A stretch of 64,000 nucleotides of DNA from Alitta virens (GCA_932294295.1 OW028576.1:50399199-50463198); one strand, 5' to 3'. Shown: positions 22,364 to 34,861, numbered from the stretch's first letter. Translations and numbers: made by a program. Notes: generated by a model from the letters alone, not told the origin.

Positions 22364-22547
22364 CTGTATTATCTCACAGTAGAATGTTGATTCTATCAGT
22401 CTGCCAGCTTTTCTGATCATCTTCAAGAACACCTCTGAGTCTCCTCCCAAAATTCTTGTACCACCTTCTGTGAGTAAGTCTAGAATTCTTTGTCCCTTGT
22501 CATCCAGGTCTTTCTTTTCCTCCACCTTGTCTATGATCTCCAAACAC
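22364..22547 (-). CDS. CLEI exon, ankyrin module A
   Basis: A 184-nt exon (acceptor ATCAG, donor GTATGC) with one leading base and 61 codons: CLEIIDKVEEKKDLDDKGQR and on to FYCEIIQ. It ends in phase 0, exactly as the MADxYM exon requires. The composition is charged and helical; the fold is not recognised. It differs from the module B exon (44,589-44,772) at 5 of 61 residues, with no indel. It also accepts, in phase, the upstream module B ankyrin exon, whose donor leaves two bases of a codon. Function is unknown beyond being part of the ankyrin protein. Confidence 0.85.
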
Positions 22548-22559
22548 CTGATAATAATT

Positions 22560-23770
22560 ATGTGTCATTTGTTATAAATAAAGCAATAGCACAGTAGATG
22601 ATGGATGAGTTACTGCAAACATCAGTTAATTGATGAAACATTATGTCACTTACGTTTTTGTATCAAGTAAAGTATATTTCCTAGCTAATAGCACAAAGTA
22701 TCAATTTAGCCAAACCATTTAAGGAAATCTACAGGATAGTTGAACCATTACATATGCCATTATTTATTTACAAAGTGTAAGTTAACTAAGAATACATTCT
22801 GGCTCAGTCGAATGACTCACCTCTGTGATTAAATCTAGCAGGGTCACTTAAAATGTCAATACATGTTACCATCATTGTAAGTTAAGGCCTAGTGCAAAAA
22901 TAATGAACCCTCTGGTATCATATTAAATCTCACACAAAAAAATACAGCTATATTATTAACTCTACAGTTGTTATTTATATTTATCTTATATTTGGTATAT
23001 ATTGGAAGCATTCTCTCAAAATTTGAGAAAAATCCATGCAGACGTTTTAACTTCATAACAAAATTAACAGCAGAAAAACATCATTTTTTGTGTGTAATTT
23101 TTGAAGTTGGCTTAATATCATTAATCAATAATTTGTACTAATGATTTAACATTCAAAACTGATGTACAGTAAGTATAGTTTTCTAAACTTGTTTTTTGTC
23201 TTTGCTCTACCTGTTCACGGTCCATTTAAAAAAGGGATTCTCCATATTTAACATAAGAGAAATTTCCACATTTAATGTATTATCAGAGAAATTAATAATG
23301 AAAAAAAGATATTATAAAATTATGATACTTGGAATAGTACTAATACCAAAATTTAGTTGGAAATTTTTATGAAGGATTAACTAACAAAATCCGCTAAATA
23401 TAGCACTTGGACATTTCACACCTTGCCTTTACTATGTTTTCGCTAGGCCTTGAGTGAGAACACACTCCAGTTGAGATACCTCTTCAGACCACAATACTAA
23501 TGCTTTGATCCATACTTGCAAGGATCTATGTTTATAAACTCATCAATGCAAATATCCCGGATGTATTGCATAGAAGCTGCCATACTTATGTATGAATATG
23601 TCAAAGGAATTCTACCAAATATATTTGATCAGTTATTAAGAAATTCTCTGGTATCAAGTCGAATTACATGAAATTATCATAGTAAAAAAAACGACTAAAT
23701 TACCAAGATCTAGTAAATGACATGAACTGCTATCTACAAATCTGCAATCAGAATTAAAAGTAAAATCACC
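22560..23770. other. non-coding, end of segmental duplication
   Basis: Similarity to copy 2 becomes patchy and fades near 23,600. I looked for counterparts of the exons at 49.4-49.9 kb upstream of the CLEI exon and found none. Confidence 0.5.
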
Positions 23771-23774
23771 CAGA

Positions 23775-23910
23775 AATACAAGTAGGGCTGACCATGGCAG
23801 GTAAGTGCCAAAACAATGAGGTTAAAGATGAATCAACCTTAATGGATTCGAACCCAGGACCCAGTGGTGGCAGCTCATGGCGCTACCACTAAGCGAAGCC
23901 ATTGGTTCTT
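23775..23910 (-). mobile_element. SINE with tRNA-like head (SINE-B related)
   Basis: The minus strand reads GCTTCGCTTAGTGGTAGCG (A-box), then CACTGGGTCCTGGGTTCGAA (B-box) and a diverged body. The head resembles SINE-B in the CTGGGTCCxGGGTTCGA stretch, but the body differs. Confidence 0.75.
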
Positions 23911-23914
23911 TCAC

Positions 23915-25250
23915 CATCATTTCGTCATTAATATTAAAACACCTTTTAGGAGTTGAGGATGAAACTTTAGTATGTTGTACCTCCAGGTAAGACATTAGCT
24001 CTGAACCAGTTTCAGTAACCTTGATTTACTCTTCAAGGTCATAAGCCATTTTAAAGTCAAAATTTCAAATAACTTAGCAACAATATGATTGGCTGAATTT
24101 TCCAGTACTAATCCGAGCATGACATCGCATAGGTAATGTAGATGTCACTTACTGCAAGGATGATGATGTCAAATGCAGTTTGTGTGTATTAGACGACATA
24201 CAATACTTTCTGGTGGATTACTTAATTTTGGTGGACAGATGTGATAATACCTCACAGCAGTGTTTAGATTTTGGAGATATTTGGATGTTAATCCATTAAT
24301 TGATGTTTCCATTTATGTGTATAACCACTTTTACATGCTATGCCTGACAGATTGCTAGGAAAATTTGCAGTGGGTGACATTTTGGCCAACCAGAAAATTA
24401 GCTGACATGTACCTTGGGCTGACACGCTGGACCAGCCTGGCATTAATCTAGCAAAGGACCAACACTGGGTCAACTGGACAACTGACCAACGTTAGATCAA
24501 CGTATCGGCCAGCAAATTGGTCAGGGTTAAATTGCTGTTATCCTTAGCGATGGGGGATATTTTTCATTTTTGGAGTGGATATGCATTTGTAGGAAATTTA
24601 ACATGCTTAATTAATTGAGACCACTCAATTATTGTATTCATTAACAAGAACATTTAAACGTTTTCATTTAGTACCTTATTTAATGATCTAGCTTTATTCA
24701 ATCATAAGATAATAACAGAGACATCACTCATGACTCTGACGCCATCAATTTGTGGCACATCAAACAGTAAGTATCCTGGCAGTTAAAATGTAAAATACAT
24801 AGTTAAATAAAAAGGGGTATTGTGTTTAAATCCTATAAGTTAACCAAATATACCAAAAGATAGTCCAAACTTTCTACTATTTGTATGTATCAATTATATG
24901 TTGATATATTTAATATTTATTGAACGAAGCATTGTTTTCTGAACAAAAATAGCAACATGACGGGATTTTGCACATTGACAGAGAGATAGCACCATGGACA
25001 TAATTTGTAATTGTTATTGATAATATTATCATATAATGATAGGGTAATTTCTCAAGTCTTTGTTAAGTTTTCTAATCAAATGAACAATGACAAAGTTCGG
25101 GAAGAAAATGCGGCACAAAGAATAACAAACTAGGCCTATCTTTCACAAGAGTGGAGACACTCAACACAGCGTCATGAATTACCTATATTCGAAATGTTAA
25201 ATTCTCTGAATATTTATGACTACTTTGCTTATTGGGTACCACCAAATTTT
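23915..25250. other. non-coding stretch
   Basis: No exon was recognised. Around 24,340-24,530 the sequence is somewhat GC-richer, with GGCCAACC- and GGACCAACACT-type motifs that hint at a decayed MITE, but I could not define termini. Confidence 0.45.
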
Positions 25251-25289
25251 ATATTTCAAAATTAGGTAGTAGATAGATATGGGAAGTGC

Positions 25290-25415
25290 ATCCCTCTAAG
25301 GCAAGTTATTGCCACTATGGAGGGTGGATTTCATCTGTTGATTGATGAGGTGAGAGAGAGAAGAGTCCACCCATGTTACATATTTACCCAATGGGAGGGA
25401 TCTTTTACTTGCTTC
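25290..25415 (-). mobile_element. SINE-A body fragment
   Basis: The minus strand contains GCAAGTAAAAGATCCCTCCC, GGGTAAATATGTAACATGGG and TGGACTC in SINE-A order. Neither end is preserved. Confidence 0.55.
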
Positions 25416-25529
25416 ACTAAACTCACTAAACTTCAAATTTGATCATGTTTTTGGAAAAACAACGCTAAAAGATAGGACATTGTGAAACCATCCAAAATAA
25501 TTAAAAAATGACTACCATGGCAACCACTT

Positions 25530-26046
25530 GCACATTAGTACACTGGGTTTCCAACCACTGGTCCCGGGTTCAATTCCCGGTCGAGCCTAAGTTGGAAGGC
25601 TGTATCATCCATTATTTTATTGCCATGGTTAAGTTAACTAGTCAAATTATACTATTGTATTTACTCAATATTAGTATAGTTAGATTTATTGTAACAAATT
25701 GCTGCGATTTTTTTAGATGTCAATCTGAAGTGAAGACTGATAATTCCTGGTTGGAGACAGAAGATGTCATGAATTGTGAGTGCTATATGTGATAATTGAT
25801 TTAAACTATCCTATTGGTGTATATTTATCTATAAATTGATGAGGTATAACATGAGAGATTTTACAAGTATTTATTATACAATTATTATTATACATGTGAA
25901 TATAAACTATTTGTGTTATTTACATTATTTTCCTCAATGTGAGCATTTTTGTTCTGCAGGGAACCTACTTCTACTCATAAAATTCCTGCCTGTTATAATT
26001 AGCCCATCAGGTGCAGAAATACAGGACATAAAGCCCTAATCCACCC
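25530..26046 (+). mobile_element. SINE-B copy split by about 350 bp of other DNA
   Basis: The left part (about 25,530-25,631) has GGGTTTCCAACCACTGG, the B-box GGGTTCAATTCCC, GAGCCTAAGTTGGA and ATTGCCATGGT. The right part (about 25,982-26,045) has CCTGCCTGTTATAATTAGC, GGTGCAGAAATACAGGACAT and AAAGCCCTAAT. In the intact SINE-B these two parts are contiguous, so about 350 bp at 25,632-25,981 was inserted. The insert shows no coding capacity, TIR or obvious target-site duplication. Confidence 0.8.
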
Positions 26047-26121
26047 AAACCCACTCAACTTAAAAACATGTTTCTGTGATATTTTAGATAGTATAAAAAA
26101 TCCTGTAGTAAGTCTACTTAC

Positions 26122-27249
26122 TGAAAAATAAGAAATCCTGTTCTTGCAAGGTCAGCATTTGCACCATTCTTGAGTAAGATCTCTTCAAATTCAGAGAAGA
26201 TTCCACTGGCATCTGATCCATTTTCCTGATGTCCCAACTTTCCTCCCAGTATCCAGCTGTATGGGGTTACTGAATGTTTGTCCTGAGCATTCACATTTTC
26301 AGATGTTGTGATGGTCTGAAGATGCGGCAAAATATGCTTTGCCATGCATGGATCCCAAAACACTTGTCTCATGAGTTTATGTAGAACGGTGCATTCTTGG
26401 TTGTCTTGAACATTGATGTTTGATTCAGTCGCTAATAGCTTAACAAACTCCCAGTAAATACTGAGGCTGTGCTCTGGAATATCTTTGTTGTATTTTTCTG
26501 CCAATATATGCAAAGATGTCTGTCTATTGTTATCCTGAGCATCAATGCTTGAATCAGATATCAAGTTCTTGACAAGATCAAAAAATGTCTCATGTCCATT
26601 TTGAGAGACAGGTTTCACAAATATCGGAAATGACTCCGCAAGGTAATGCAAACAAGTTTTCCCTTCATTGTTCTTATTGGCTATGTTTTTATCTGATCTT
26701 AGTAAATGTACAATGTCTCTGACATTTTCTAAGATGTCCTCCTGCAGTTTCATGCAATGGAGAAACCCATGCAATGGGGTATCTCCCTTGTAGTTGGTCA
26801 TGTCAGCAAGAGCTGGGTCATGCTTTATGGCTTGGGAAATTAGTATCTTGTACTGTTGAAAGAAATCATTTGGCAGAAGTTCAAGTTGTCCATTCAGCCA
26901 CTGCCAGTCCTGTTGCACAAGAGCATGGAGTGAAGTGCCTGGGGGATGGTCATAGGTCAAACCTCTGGGAGACAGAAACAAGGGCATGACTTCCATTAAG
27001 GAATTTAAAAGGTGATTCTTGTGCAGAAGTATTTCCTGTATGGCCCAGAAAAAACAATACTGAGCACAGTATCGATTGCTCCTTTCATGTGTCTTCAATT
27101 GTTCTTGGGGTATCCAAGTAGGATTTGCTCCTTTCTCAAGCAGAAGTTTCAAAGTATTCAGAAATTCTTCTGTCCACTCAATGCACCTGGCTAGTTTACC
27201 TGACATTACATACTCTGACTTCTCAATGAGAATCCACAGACACTTGCTC
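26122..27249 (-). CDS. ankyrin-repeat exon, module B (internal exon)
   Basis: Large internal exon of 1,128 nt and about 376 residues, with acceptor CTTTAG and donor GTAAGT. It starts SKCLWILIEKSEYVMSGK after the split Trp codon. The segment EKGANPTWIP parallels module A. Ankyrin repeats follow: KGDTPLHGFLH, EGKTCLHYLAE, NRQTSLHILAEKY, ECTVLHKLM and SVTPYSWILGGK, each linked by INxQDN-type loops, ending NGANADLA. Spacers of 10-25 residues separate helices, so the repeats are longer than canonical. The exon leaves with two bases of a codon. It is only moderately similar to module A and carries extra repeats in the middle. The likely role is protein binding; the ligand is unknown. Confidence 0.88.
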
Positions 27250-27387
27250 CTAAAGAAAAAGATTTATAAATTAAAACCTATCAGTGCAGTTCAAATGTTT
27301 TCAATATATTCATATAATTTCAAATAATAATTCATCAGTTACTCTGCAAGATTAATGCTAAATTATAAAACAATATGTAACACTCAC

Positions 27388-27422
27388 CATGAACTTTCAC
27401 TGAATTCTGTTGGTATCAGTAT
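27388..27422 (-). CDS. micro-exon of ankyrin module B (35 nt)
   Basis: Acceptor CTTTCAG and donor GTGAGT bound 35 nt encoding ILIPTEFSESS plus two bases of a Trp codon completed by the ankyrin exon. It is one codon longer than its module A counterpart, has the same phases and lies a similar distance upstream of the ankyrin exon. Confidence 0.75.
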
Positions 27423-27424
27423 CT

Positions 27425-28775
27425 GAAAGAGTTAAAAATGCTTAATTGAATAATAAATCAATATTTTGGATGCAATTCTTTCTAGCTGAGTTTGGGGGTC
27501 AGCTCATCACTACTTTAACATTTATAGACAAGTTCCATGGAATTTCACCTAGTTGCACTTACTTGTCAATGAATTATTTAATAAAAAATTAAAGTTTGTT
27601 GCATTTTATGCTCGAATCTTCAGCAGAGATTGCATTGCTGTAGAGGAAGTTCAAGTTGTGAAGTGGCTACAGTAATGGGCAATAGAGCACAATGTTCCTT
27701 CCTCAGCACACTTTCAAATATATAGATTGGGTTTTTTAATGACTGAAGAATGGGTGTTTTAGCGAATAATCCTCAGAAGTTTAGCACATTTCTGATAACA
27801 TGGGAAAAAAATGGACATTTAATGTCATTAGGACCTTGAAAATACTGAAAATTAAATCCTTTAATTTCTCAGAAACTAAACATGAATCTTATTTCATTTT
27901 TTTCACTACGTAGCCCAAATTTGGCAAATTTACATTGAATTCCAAGAGGCATTTGAAGGGAAGTTGTAGAGACAGTCAACTCAATCCCCAGATAGATCAC
28001 AACCTTGTCTTTCCTTAACGGACTGCTGACAATAACAATGTTGACAAAGAAAGACATTTATTCACCAACAAATAGGGAGACTCACTGAAGACAAGCAACT
28101 TGTTGCTGATAGTAGGCCGCCCAGGCAATTAGATTTTTTATGGAATTTTGTGGAATGGTATTGTATATTTTTGGATATAGGTAGCTAGTACTATATTTTG
28201 CAGGCTTATGTTTTACTACGGGCACTTGAAGATTGCTGGACGGTCGTGTTTAATAACTCGATATTCAGTTGCATAAATAGTGGACTTGTATGTGCATTTT
28301 GCATTTGATGTTATATGAACAGCTTTATTTTTGCAGTTGTAGGTTAAATGATTGATTTATGACAGAATTAGTAAATGTAAATATTTAACAAGATATTGCA
28401 AGGCAGTGTTCTTTTGAAACATATCATTATGCCAATTGTTTTGCAATTTCCTTTGATATCAAATCAATATACTTTTTCCACATTAAATGCTTGAAAATTC
28501 TTATCTCAAGAAAATCAAATAAATTTTGTAACATTTACAAATAAAATTCTTCCACAATTATATTTTTGTATTGCATTGTTTGGTGTGAAACAACATTGCT
28601 TTGGTCTTTGCTATACTCAGAGAAATTGTAATTAGTTTAAACCAGCTTTTAGTTCATGATATATATATTCTTCAATTCCCGTGTTGTATTTAAAAGCACT
28701 TAATGTTGCAAACCGCGTGGTGACATCTGCATAAATGATTGGGTGAAAGTGTGTCACTGCATTGCTGAGATCATT
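27425..28775. other. intronic/non-coding stretch
   Basis: No exon or repeat boundary is supported. The intron from the module B micro-exon back to its MADxYM exon (42,486) would be about 15 kb and repeat-filled. Confidence 0.5.
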
Positions 28776-28779
28776 AAAA

Positions 28780-29335
28780 AATATAATGAATGACAGTGGT
28801 CCCAAAATTTATTCCTATGGTACACCACAAGTTACATGCCGATTACTGGAATTTAAATCAATAAATTCTATACATTGCGATCTGTTGCTTAAGTAGCTGT
28901 TTAAGAGGTCATATGATTTATCTGCAAATCCATAATATTTCAATTTGTGCCTCAAAAACTTGTGATCAAGTAATTTGACCTAAAATCGTATTGGCTTGAG
29001 TAGAACAAATCATGTGTAGTCAAATGGTCATACATTTGATTATATAAAGCCCTTTCATATATTTTAGATGTGCTTGGCAATATAGATATTGGTGTGCAGT
29101 TAATAAAGCATTCTTCATAGCCTTTCTTATAAACTGGTATCACCCTTGCCATCTTGAGGATTTATCTATTAGGATTAGTATTTAATTTGCCTGTTTTAAT
29201 CCAATGTTGGTGAAATACTTGTTGAATTCATTTCCAATCACAAGCTTGTCCGAAACCACTTCACCATAAATTAGGAACTGCTTTGGAAATTTTTTTTTTC
29301 TGTTTTGTTATATTCATTATTTCATTGAATTTGTG
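28780..29335 (-). pseudogene. LINE-A relic (RT domain)
   Basis: The minus strand encodes ARVIPVYKKGYEE, CTPISILPSTSKIYERALYN, LFYSSQYDFR and, after a gap, KYYGFADKSYDLLNSYLSNR. A GVP-stop-G then stands where GVPQGS is expected. The order and motifs are those of a CR1/L2/Jockey-type reverse transcriptase. The pre-RT end (about 29,160-29,335) matches 18,180-18,400. Stops and deletions make it inactive. Confidence 0.88.
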
Positions 29336-29339
29336 TCCT

Positions 29340-29870
29340 CCTCATTATCCATAGATATGTCAGCATATAGGAATGCTTACAGTTGTAACAATGTACTGGT
29401 TAAATGTGTAGAAAAACCATGTTGGCTGCATACTAATCGACTTATCTAAAGCCTTTGACATCCGGCCTCATCAGTCTGGTGAATTACCACTAAAATGTAA
29501 TGCTCTATCATTACCACAAATATGGTAGCAATAGAACAGCTACCGTAAAAGAGGAATGCTCTACTGTTACTAAATTGTGGTAGTGTTTGCAGTTCATTAA
29601 TTATATGTTAGATGGAAGCAGTATCCACTTGAAAAGTGGTGATTTAGATCTTTATCACTGATGATTGACATCAGCTGATGCTGAGTATGCAACCCCCTTT
29701 CTTCACCTCTCTGGGATTTCACCTTCCCTCTCATCACCCCATCATGTACATTATATTGGTATCAATAAGGAATGGGAGATAGAAACTCTCCGTAGAAACT
29801 GGAGAAGAAAGGACATATACTATTCAAGTCGAAATCTGAATGTTTGTTCAATATTGTTAAACAGTAAATG
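29340..29870. other. non-coding, with a tiny LINE trace
   Basis: At about 29,428-29,460 the plus strand reads LIDLSKAFDI, the catalytic-Asp motif of LINE reverse transcriptases, but nothing on either side continues it. No gene is supported. Confidence 0.4.
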
Positions 29871-30072
29871 TTACATTCACCTTTTCTATATATCTATTTC
29901 TCTATCGGTCTGTCTGTCTGTGAAGGAATATTGATAAATAGTAAATGTTACATTCACCTTTTAATATAAATTTCTTTTTTTTATTACACACAGCCAATCA
30001 ATCGATGGATCAATCCATTAATGGATCAATCAATGGATCAATCAATCAATCAAATCTATCTATCTATCTATA
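29850..30072. repeat. short tandem duplication plus TCTA/ATCA microsatellites
   Basis: AGTAAATGTTACATTCACCT occurs twice about 75 bp apart (29,863 and 29,940), with a TCTG/TCTA tract between. ATCAATCAATGG and TCTA repeats follow at 29,995-30,072. Confidence 0.8.
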
Positions 30073-30379
30073 GTTTGGTAACACACTTAAAATGGCGTAT
30101 TAATGATTTATCAGGTTATGTTGACAATATAGATACACCTAAAATAAGTTTCAACCTATCTCAGGCTGACAGCCGTAATCAGCTGCAAATGCACAAGACC
30201 AATTTTTGGCACCATGCCCAGTTTTGAAATTATCTGTTGTGCAAGTGTAGAATTGGTAGGTATGGGGCATCACATTTAGTAAAATTAAAAGCTTTTTCAG
30301 TATAATATAATAAATTGTGTCAATGCAGACAATTTTAGCAACTACCGCAGTCCCATATATCTTGACTGTTAGTTATAGT

Positions 30380-31195
30380 CTCACTTGATGAAAACCTCAT
30401 AATTAAGACCACCTGATTAGCAAGACCAATATTACATCACATCCACTGCTATTAAGACCAACTCACAATCAAAACCATTTCGTTGATATTGACCATCACT
30501 AGCAAGAGTACCTCACACCCAGACAATCTTACTGTTGGACAACCTCATTATTAAGACCATCTCACCTCACTCACAGACCACCTCACTATTATTTATAATT
30601 ATTATGATTATTCATACTCAATGATATACATTTCAAAGATTGAAATATAGTATATACACACATAATATAGGTACTGTTAACTAATCCATAATTAGCATCA
30701 ACTTCCTGATTGACCATCCCACTATTAAGACCACCTCTAACAGACCACCTCACTGTTAAGACCACCTTGCCATTAAGAACATCTTGCCATCAAAGATGTG
30801 ATGACAGGCAATGTCAGACTTAGCATCCAAACAAATGAGTTATTGGCACAAAGAGCAGGTGCTATTCTTAACTTTATGGACTGTAAAACCTATTCAATTT
30901 CCTCCATAATTTGCAATTAACTTTGTACATAATTATGAACTTTAATACTGTATTACTCAAACATTACATGTAAACTATGCGAATAAAAACTATATTAGGT
31001 CCACCTCACCATTAAGATCACCTTAGTTACAGACCACCTCACTATTAAGACCACCTGACACAGGTCACCTTACCATCAAGACCACCTAATCCAGTTATTG
31101 ACCACCTAACTGTTAAGACCACCTCACTGTTAAGACCACCTTACTATCAAAGCATCTCACAGACCACTTTACAATTAAACAACCACGCCATTATG
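30380..31195 (+). repeat. 17-bp minisatellite, second array (interrupted)
   Basis: Units such as AAGACCACCTCACTATT recur at 30,395-30,600, 30,715-30,800 and 31,010-31,190. Non-satellite DNA of 100-200 bp separates the blocks. Same strand as the array at 14.1 kb. Confidence 0.88.
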
Positions 31196-31199
31196 ATTT

Positions 31200-32240
31200 G
31201 CATTTTTAGACACAATCATATTCTTGCTATTGTATTTAACTAGCCCTGGATGACCATGTACACTGACTGGGGAATTGGGGCTAGTATTTAAAGAGAAGTG
31301 TCACTTTTCGATGATTCTCATAAAGTGGTTCTAGATGTCAACAAATGTGATTACCTTTAAACAGACATGGATGCTTCTCACTAAATTGGCATCCTCTGAT
31401 GAAGGGGGCCACCTTTTGGCTGGCTCTCTGGAGTTTAACCCCACAGATGGCTGGCTCCTTCACCGAGAAGTTTGGCTTCGAAACAGAAAGTCGCCCCCAG
31501 CTGCATATGCAGTGCCAATATTATATATATTATACATGTGTGTACCTTCTCGGGTTTAGATGTTTAATTAACGTTTTACATTTTTACATGTATTTTAAAA
31601 TATGATAAAATCTTAGGCGTCAGTCAGTCAGTCAGCACGGCAGTCAGTCAGTCAGTCAGTCAGTCAGTTATAATGAGTAATTCTTAAGCCGCTTATCTTA
31701 TCATCAATTGCCTGAATAACCAGTAAGTTTATTCTTGTTCTCCGAAAATGACAATACATATTTCCCAGGGAATTTTTTTTAAATGTTAGGGTTAAACAGC
31801 ATCTATAAAAAACTATTTCAGCTCTTCCTATTATAAAATTTTCAGAAGGTGATACATTTGGCTATATTATAACATTTATGTTTCATACATGTCTGTATTT
31901 GGGTTCAGTATAATCATAGTTATACAAGATATACTGGCACTTTTTTGCGTTACTTTCTTTTTTTGGTCTTTACCTTAATGTAAAATTTTGTAGTTATTAT
32001 GTTAAAGACCATTAAGCATAAATATACCATTCGAGCATGGATAATGAATTGAATTAGGATATGCACCTGGTAAGAATTTTTATTTCTTTTAAAGTCACAC
32101 ACAAATGTAATTTTAGGCTTTAGACATGGTGATTTTTCACAATGAATTAAGCCAAGTATATTTCGCCATGGAGCAAAGAGTCTCTTAACTGTTTTGAGAT
32201 GGTGCCTGCTTCTGTAATAAGTTTAAGCAAGCAACCTCAT
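31200..32240. other. non-coding stretch with CAGT microsatellite
   Basis: A CAGT tetranucleotide tract occupies 31,619-31,669. The ORFs at 31,335-31,605 show no domain. Nothing else could be identified. Confidence 0.5.
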
Positions 32241-32244
32241 CCGG

Positions 32245-34543
32245 TTTTAAAAGTCCATCCATTAGACTCCAGTTAATGGCAGTGCAAGTCCAAGTTGCTC
32301 AACTCCAAGTAAGCAGCACAAAGTCAGAGAGACTTGCCAATGTAGACTTTCAACTGAGTTTCATTTCAGCATGAAACAAGACAAGTTCTTCCAGGTAATA
32401 AAGTAACAGTAAGACAGTATATCTTGCTTCCTCAGCTCCAGATGTTGGTCAAAGAGAAACTCTGATATTTTTATTGGTGCAAGGGTATATGTATTAACAA
32501 TTCATGAAGCTTCTCCCCAGCAGGGCTGGCAGGGGATTAACAACCAATTACCGCACAGCAAAAGCTATTGCTGCTGACCATTTGCTGCTGTGCAGTCAAG
32601 CACAAAACACATTGTGTGGGGAGAGACCTCCCCCAAACAGGGCTGCTACCAGCATTTCTGCCTAGAATCTGGCAGGGATTAGTGCAGCTAAGACAATGGC
32701 AAAGAAATGCCCCCTGCTGTGCACTGCATTGTCCTGAGGCTATTTTTAGACCAAGCTGACACTGGACCACAATGGACTATTGTGCTCAGTGCCAACCTTG
32801 GCTTGGTCAGCCAGTTTTGGAGGTAAAGTTAGCTCCTCCCACAAGCCAGGACTCAGTATTGAGGCAACCTAACAGGGCAATGCAAATCACATCATAATTA
32901 GAAATAAACATTTAATAGATTCCTTGCAGCAGGCTAAATTAACATAAAGCTAAGCAAGAAAATACTGACACATGTGAGCAGAGCAGTGACTAGCAAAATG
33001 AAATGATGAGCACACATAACTGCATTAAGTCACACATGAGCAGAGGCCTGCCTAGGGCAAGTTTAATGATGTGCAACCAATATTGCACTTGACATGTGCT
33101 TGTATAAAATAAACATTAAACAACAAGCAAAGTGTAAAAGGCTAAGCAATTGCTAGAGCAGACAAAAAACGCCCAAGGCAAGAGTAATGAAGAGTGTATA
33201 TAATAATTGTACCTGACATGTATATACATCCTTCGCTTAAGGCAAGTGTGACGAGGAGTGTACCCAATCAATGTACCCAACATTTAATTCTACCTGACAT
33301 GTATGTACAACCTTTGCCTGAGGCAAGTGTAATGAGGAGTGTACACAATATTTGTATCTAACATACAATAGTATCTGACATGTATGTACAACCTGTACCT
33401 AAGGCAAGTGTTATGAGGAGTGTACACAATAATTGTACCTGACATACAATTGTACCTGACATGTATGTACAACCTTTGCCTGAGGCAAGTGTAAAGAGGA
33501 GTGTACACAATAATTGTATCTGACATACAATAGTATCTGACATGTATGTACAACCTTTACCTAAGGCAAGTGTAATGAGGAGTGTACACAATAATTGTAC
33601 CTGACATATAATTCTACCTGACATGTATGTACAACCTTTGCCTGAGGCAAGTGTAACGAGGAGTGTATACAATAATTGTATCTGACATACAATAGTATCT
33701 GACATGTATGTACAACCTTTACCTAAGGCAAGTGTAATGAGGAGTGTACACAATAATTGTACCTGACATATAATTCTACCTGACATGTATGTACAACCTT
33801 TGCCTAAGGCAAGTGTAACGAGGAGTGTACACAATAATTGTACCTGACATACAATTCTACCTGACATGTATGTACAACCTTTGCCTGAGGCAAGTGTAAA
33901 GAGGAGTGTACACAATAATTGTATCTGACATACAATAGTATCTGACATGTATGTACAACCTTTGCCTGAGGCAAGTGTAACGAGGAGTGTACACAATAAT
34001 TGTACCTGACATACAATTCTACCTGACATGTATGTACAACCTTTGCCTGAGGCAAGTGTAACGAGGAGTGTACACAATAATTGTACCTGACATACAATTC
34101 TACCTGACATGTATGTACAACCTTTGCCTGAGGCAAGTGTAACGAGGAGTGTACACAATAATTTTACCTGACATACAATTCTACCTGACATGTATGTACA
34201 ACCTTTGCCTGAGGCAAGTGTAACGAGGAGTGTACACAATAATTGTATCTGACATACAATAGTATCTGACATGTATGTACAACCTTTACCTAAGGCAAGT
34301 GTAATGAGGAGTGTACACAATAATTGTATCTGACATACAATAGTATCTGACATGTATGTACAACCTTTACCTAAGGCAAGTGTAATGAGGAGTGTACACA
34401 ATAATTGTACCTGACATATAATTGTACCTGATATGTACATACAACATTTGCCCAAGGCAAGTGTAATGATGAGTATACAACTTGGTCATATCATATTGGT
34501 AATATCACAATTAATAAATGGCTGCAAGGGGCTGCACTTTACA
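32245..34543 (-). repeat. large inverted duplication, arm 2
   Basis: Reverse complement of 15,838-17,480. From left to right it carries the shared 3' segment (32,245-33,150), the expanded 81-bp array (about 33,180-34,480) and the unique end containing CTGCAAGGGGCTGCACTTTA (34,523-34,542). It has no SINE-B and only one copy of the 93-bp unit. The length difference from arm 1 is explained mainly by the 81-bp array. Confidence 0.9.
33180..34485. repeat. 81-bp tandem minisatellite, about 16 units
   Basis: GAGGAGTGTA recurs at a regular spacing close to 81 bp from 33,253 to 34,386 and beyond. Each unit holds ACACAATAATTGTACCTGAC, ACATGTATGTACAACCTTT and GGCAAGTGTAA. At least two unit variants alternate irregularly (TACAATAGTATCTGA versus TACAATTCTACCTGA). 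Because 81 is a multiple of three, the minus strand stays open for 365 codons with a 27-residue period; I regard that ORF as an artefact. Confidence 0.97.
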
Positions 34544-34837
34544 CGGTGTATTGGGCTACATCTTTGGAGACCATCCAAAAACGGATGAAGTGCTGAATTT
34601 TTTTTAGAAACCTTCTACTTTAAATCAGAAGTTATATAATCCAATTTATTTATTATTATGTGTTATAGTATGTTTACTGTATATAAAACATTGAAATGCA
34701 CTTGACAGTATAAAGATAAAATCAGAGGCTAAGCCATACCACAGCAAGACATTATTGATAGGCATAGACATTTCTGTCTTGATGATTCGGGTATAATTGT
34801 GTGTGAACAGCAAGAACCTTTTTCCATGTAGACAACT

Positions 34838-34861
34838 AAGAGAAATAGATAGATAGATAGG

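Larger units (their letters stand above)
18404..23600 (+). repeat. segmental duplication, copy 1
   Basis: Collinear and same-strand with about 38,939-45,500, matching closely over exons, introns and repeats. Shared landmarks: the LINE-A end (18,404-18,552), SINE-A (about 19,020), the MADxYM exon, the CLEI exon, and the CTTCAGACxxxAATACTAATG patch near 23,480. Copy 1 has about 1 kb (roughly 19,815-20,833) absent from copy 2. It lacks two insertions present in copy 2, so it shows the empty sites. Confidence 0.92.

Noticed and set aside
24340..24530. Possible decayed MITE with GGACCAAC-type motifs
   Set aside because: No termini or second copy could be defined by eye; similar words near 45,290 are too short to use.
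33358..34455. 365-codon minus-strand ORF with a 27-residue repeat
   Set aside because: The 81-bp minisatellite is a multiple of three, so any stop-free frame stays open; other frames of the same array are open as well (33,290-33,553 and 33,804-34,136). No start context or splice evidence.
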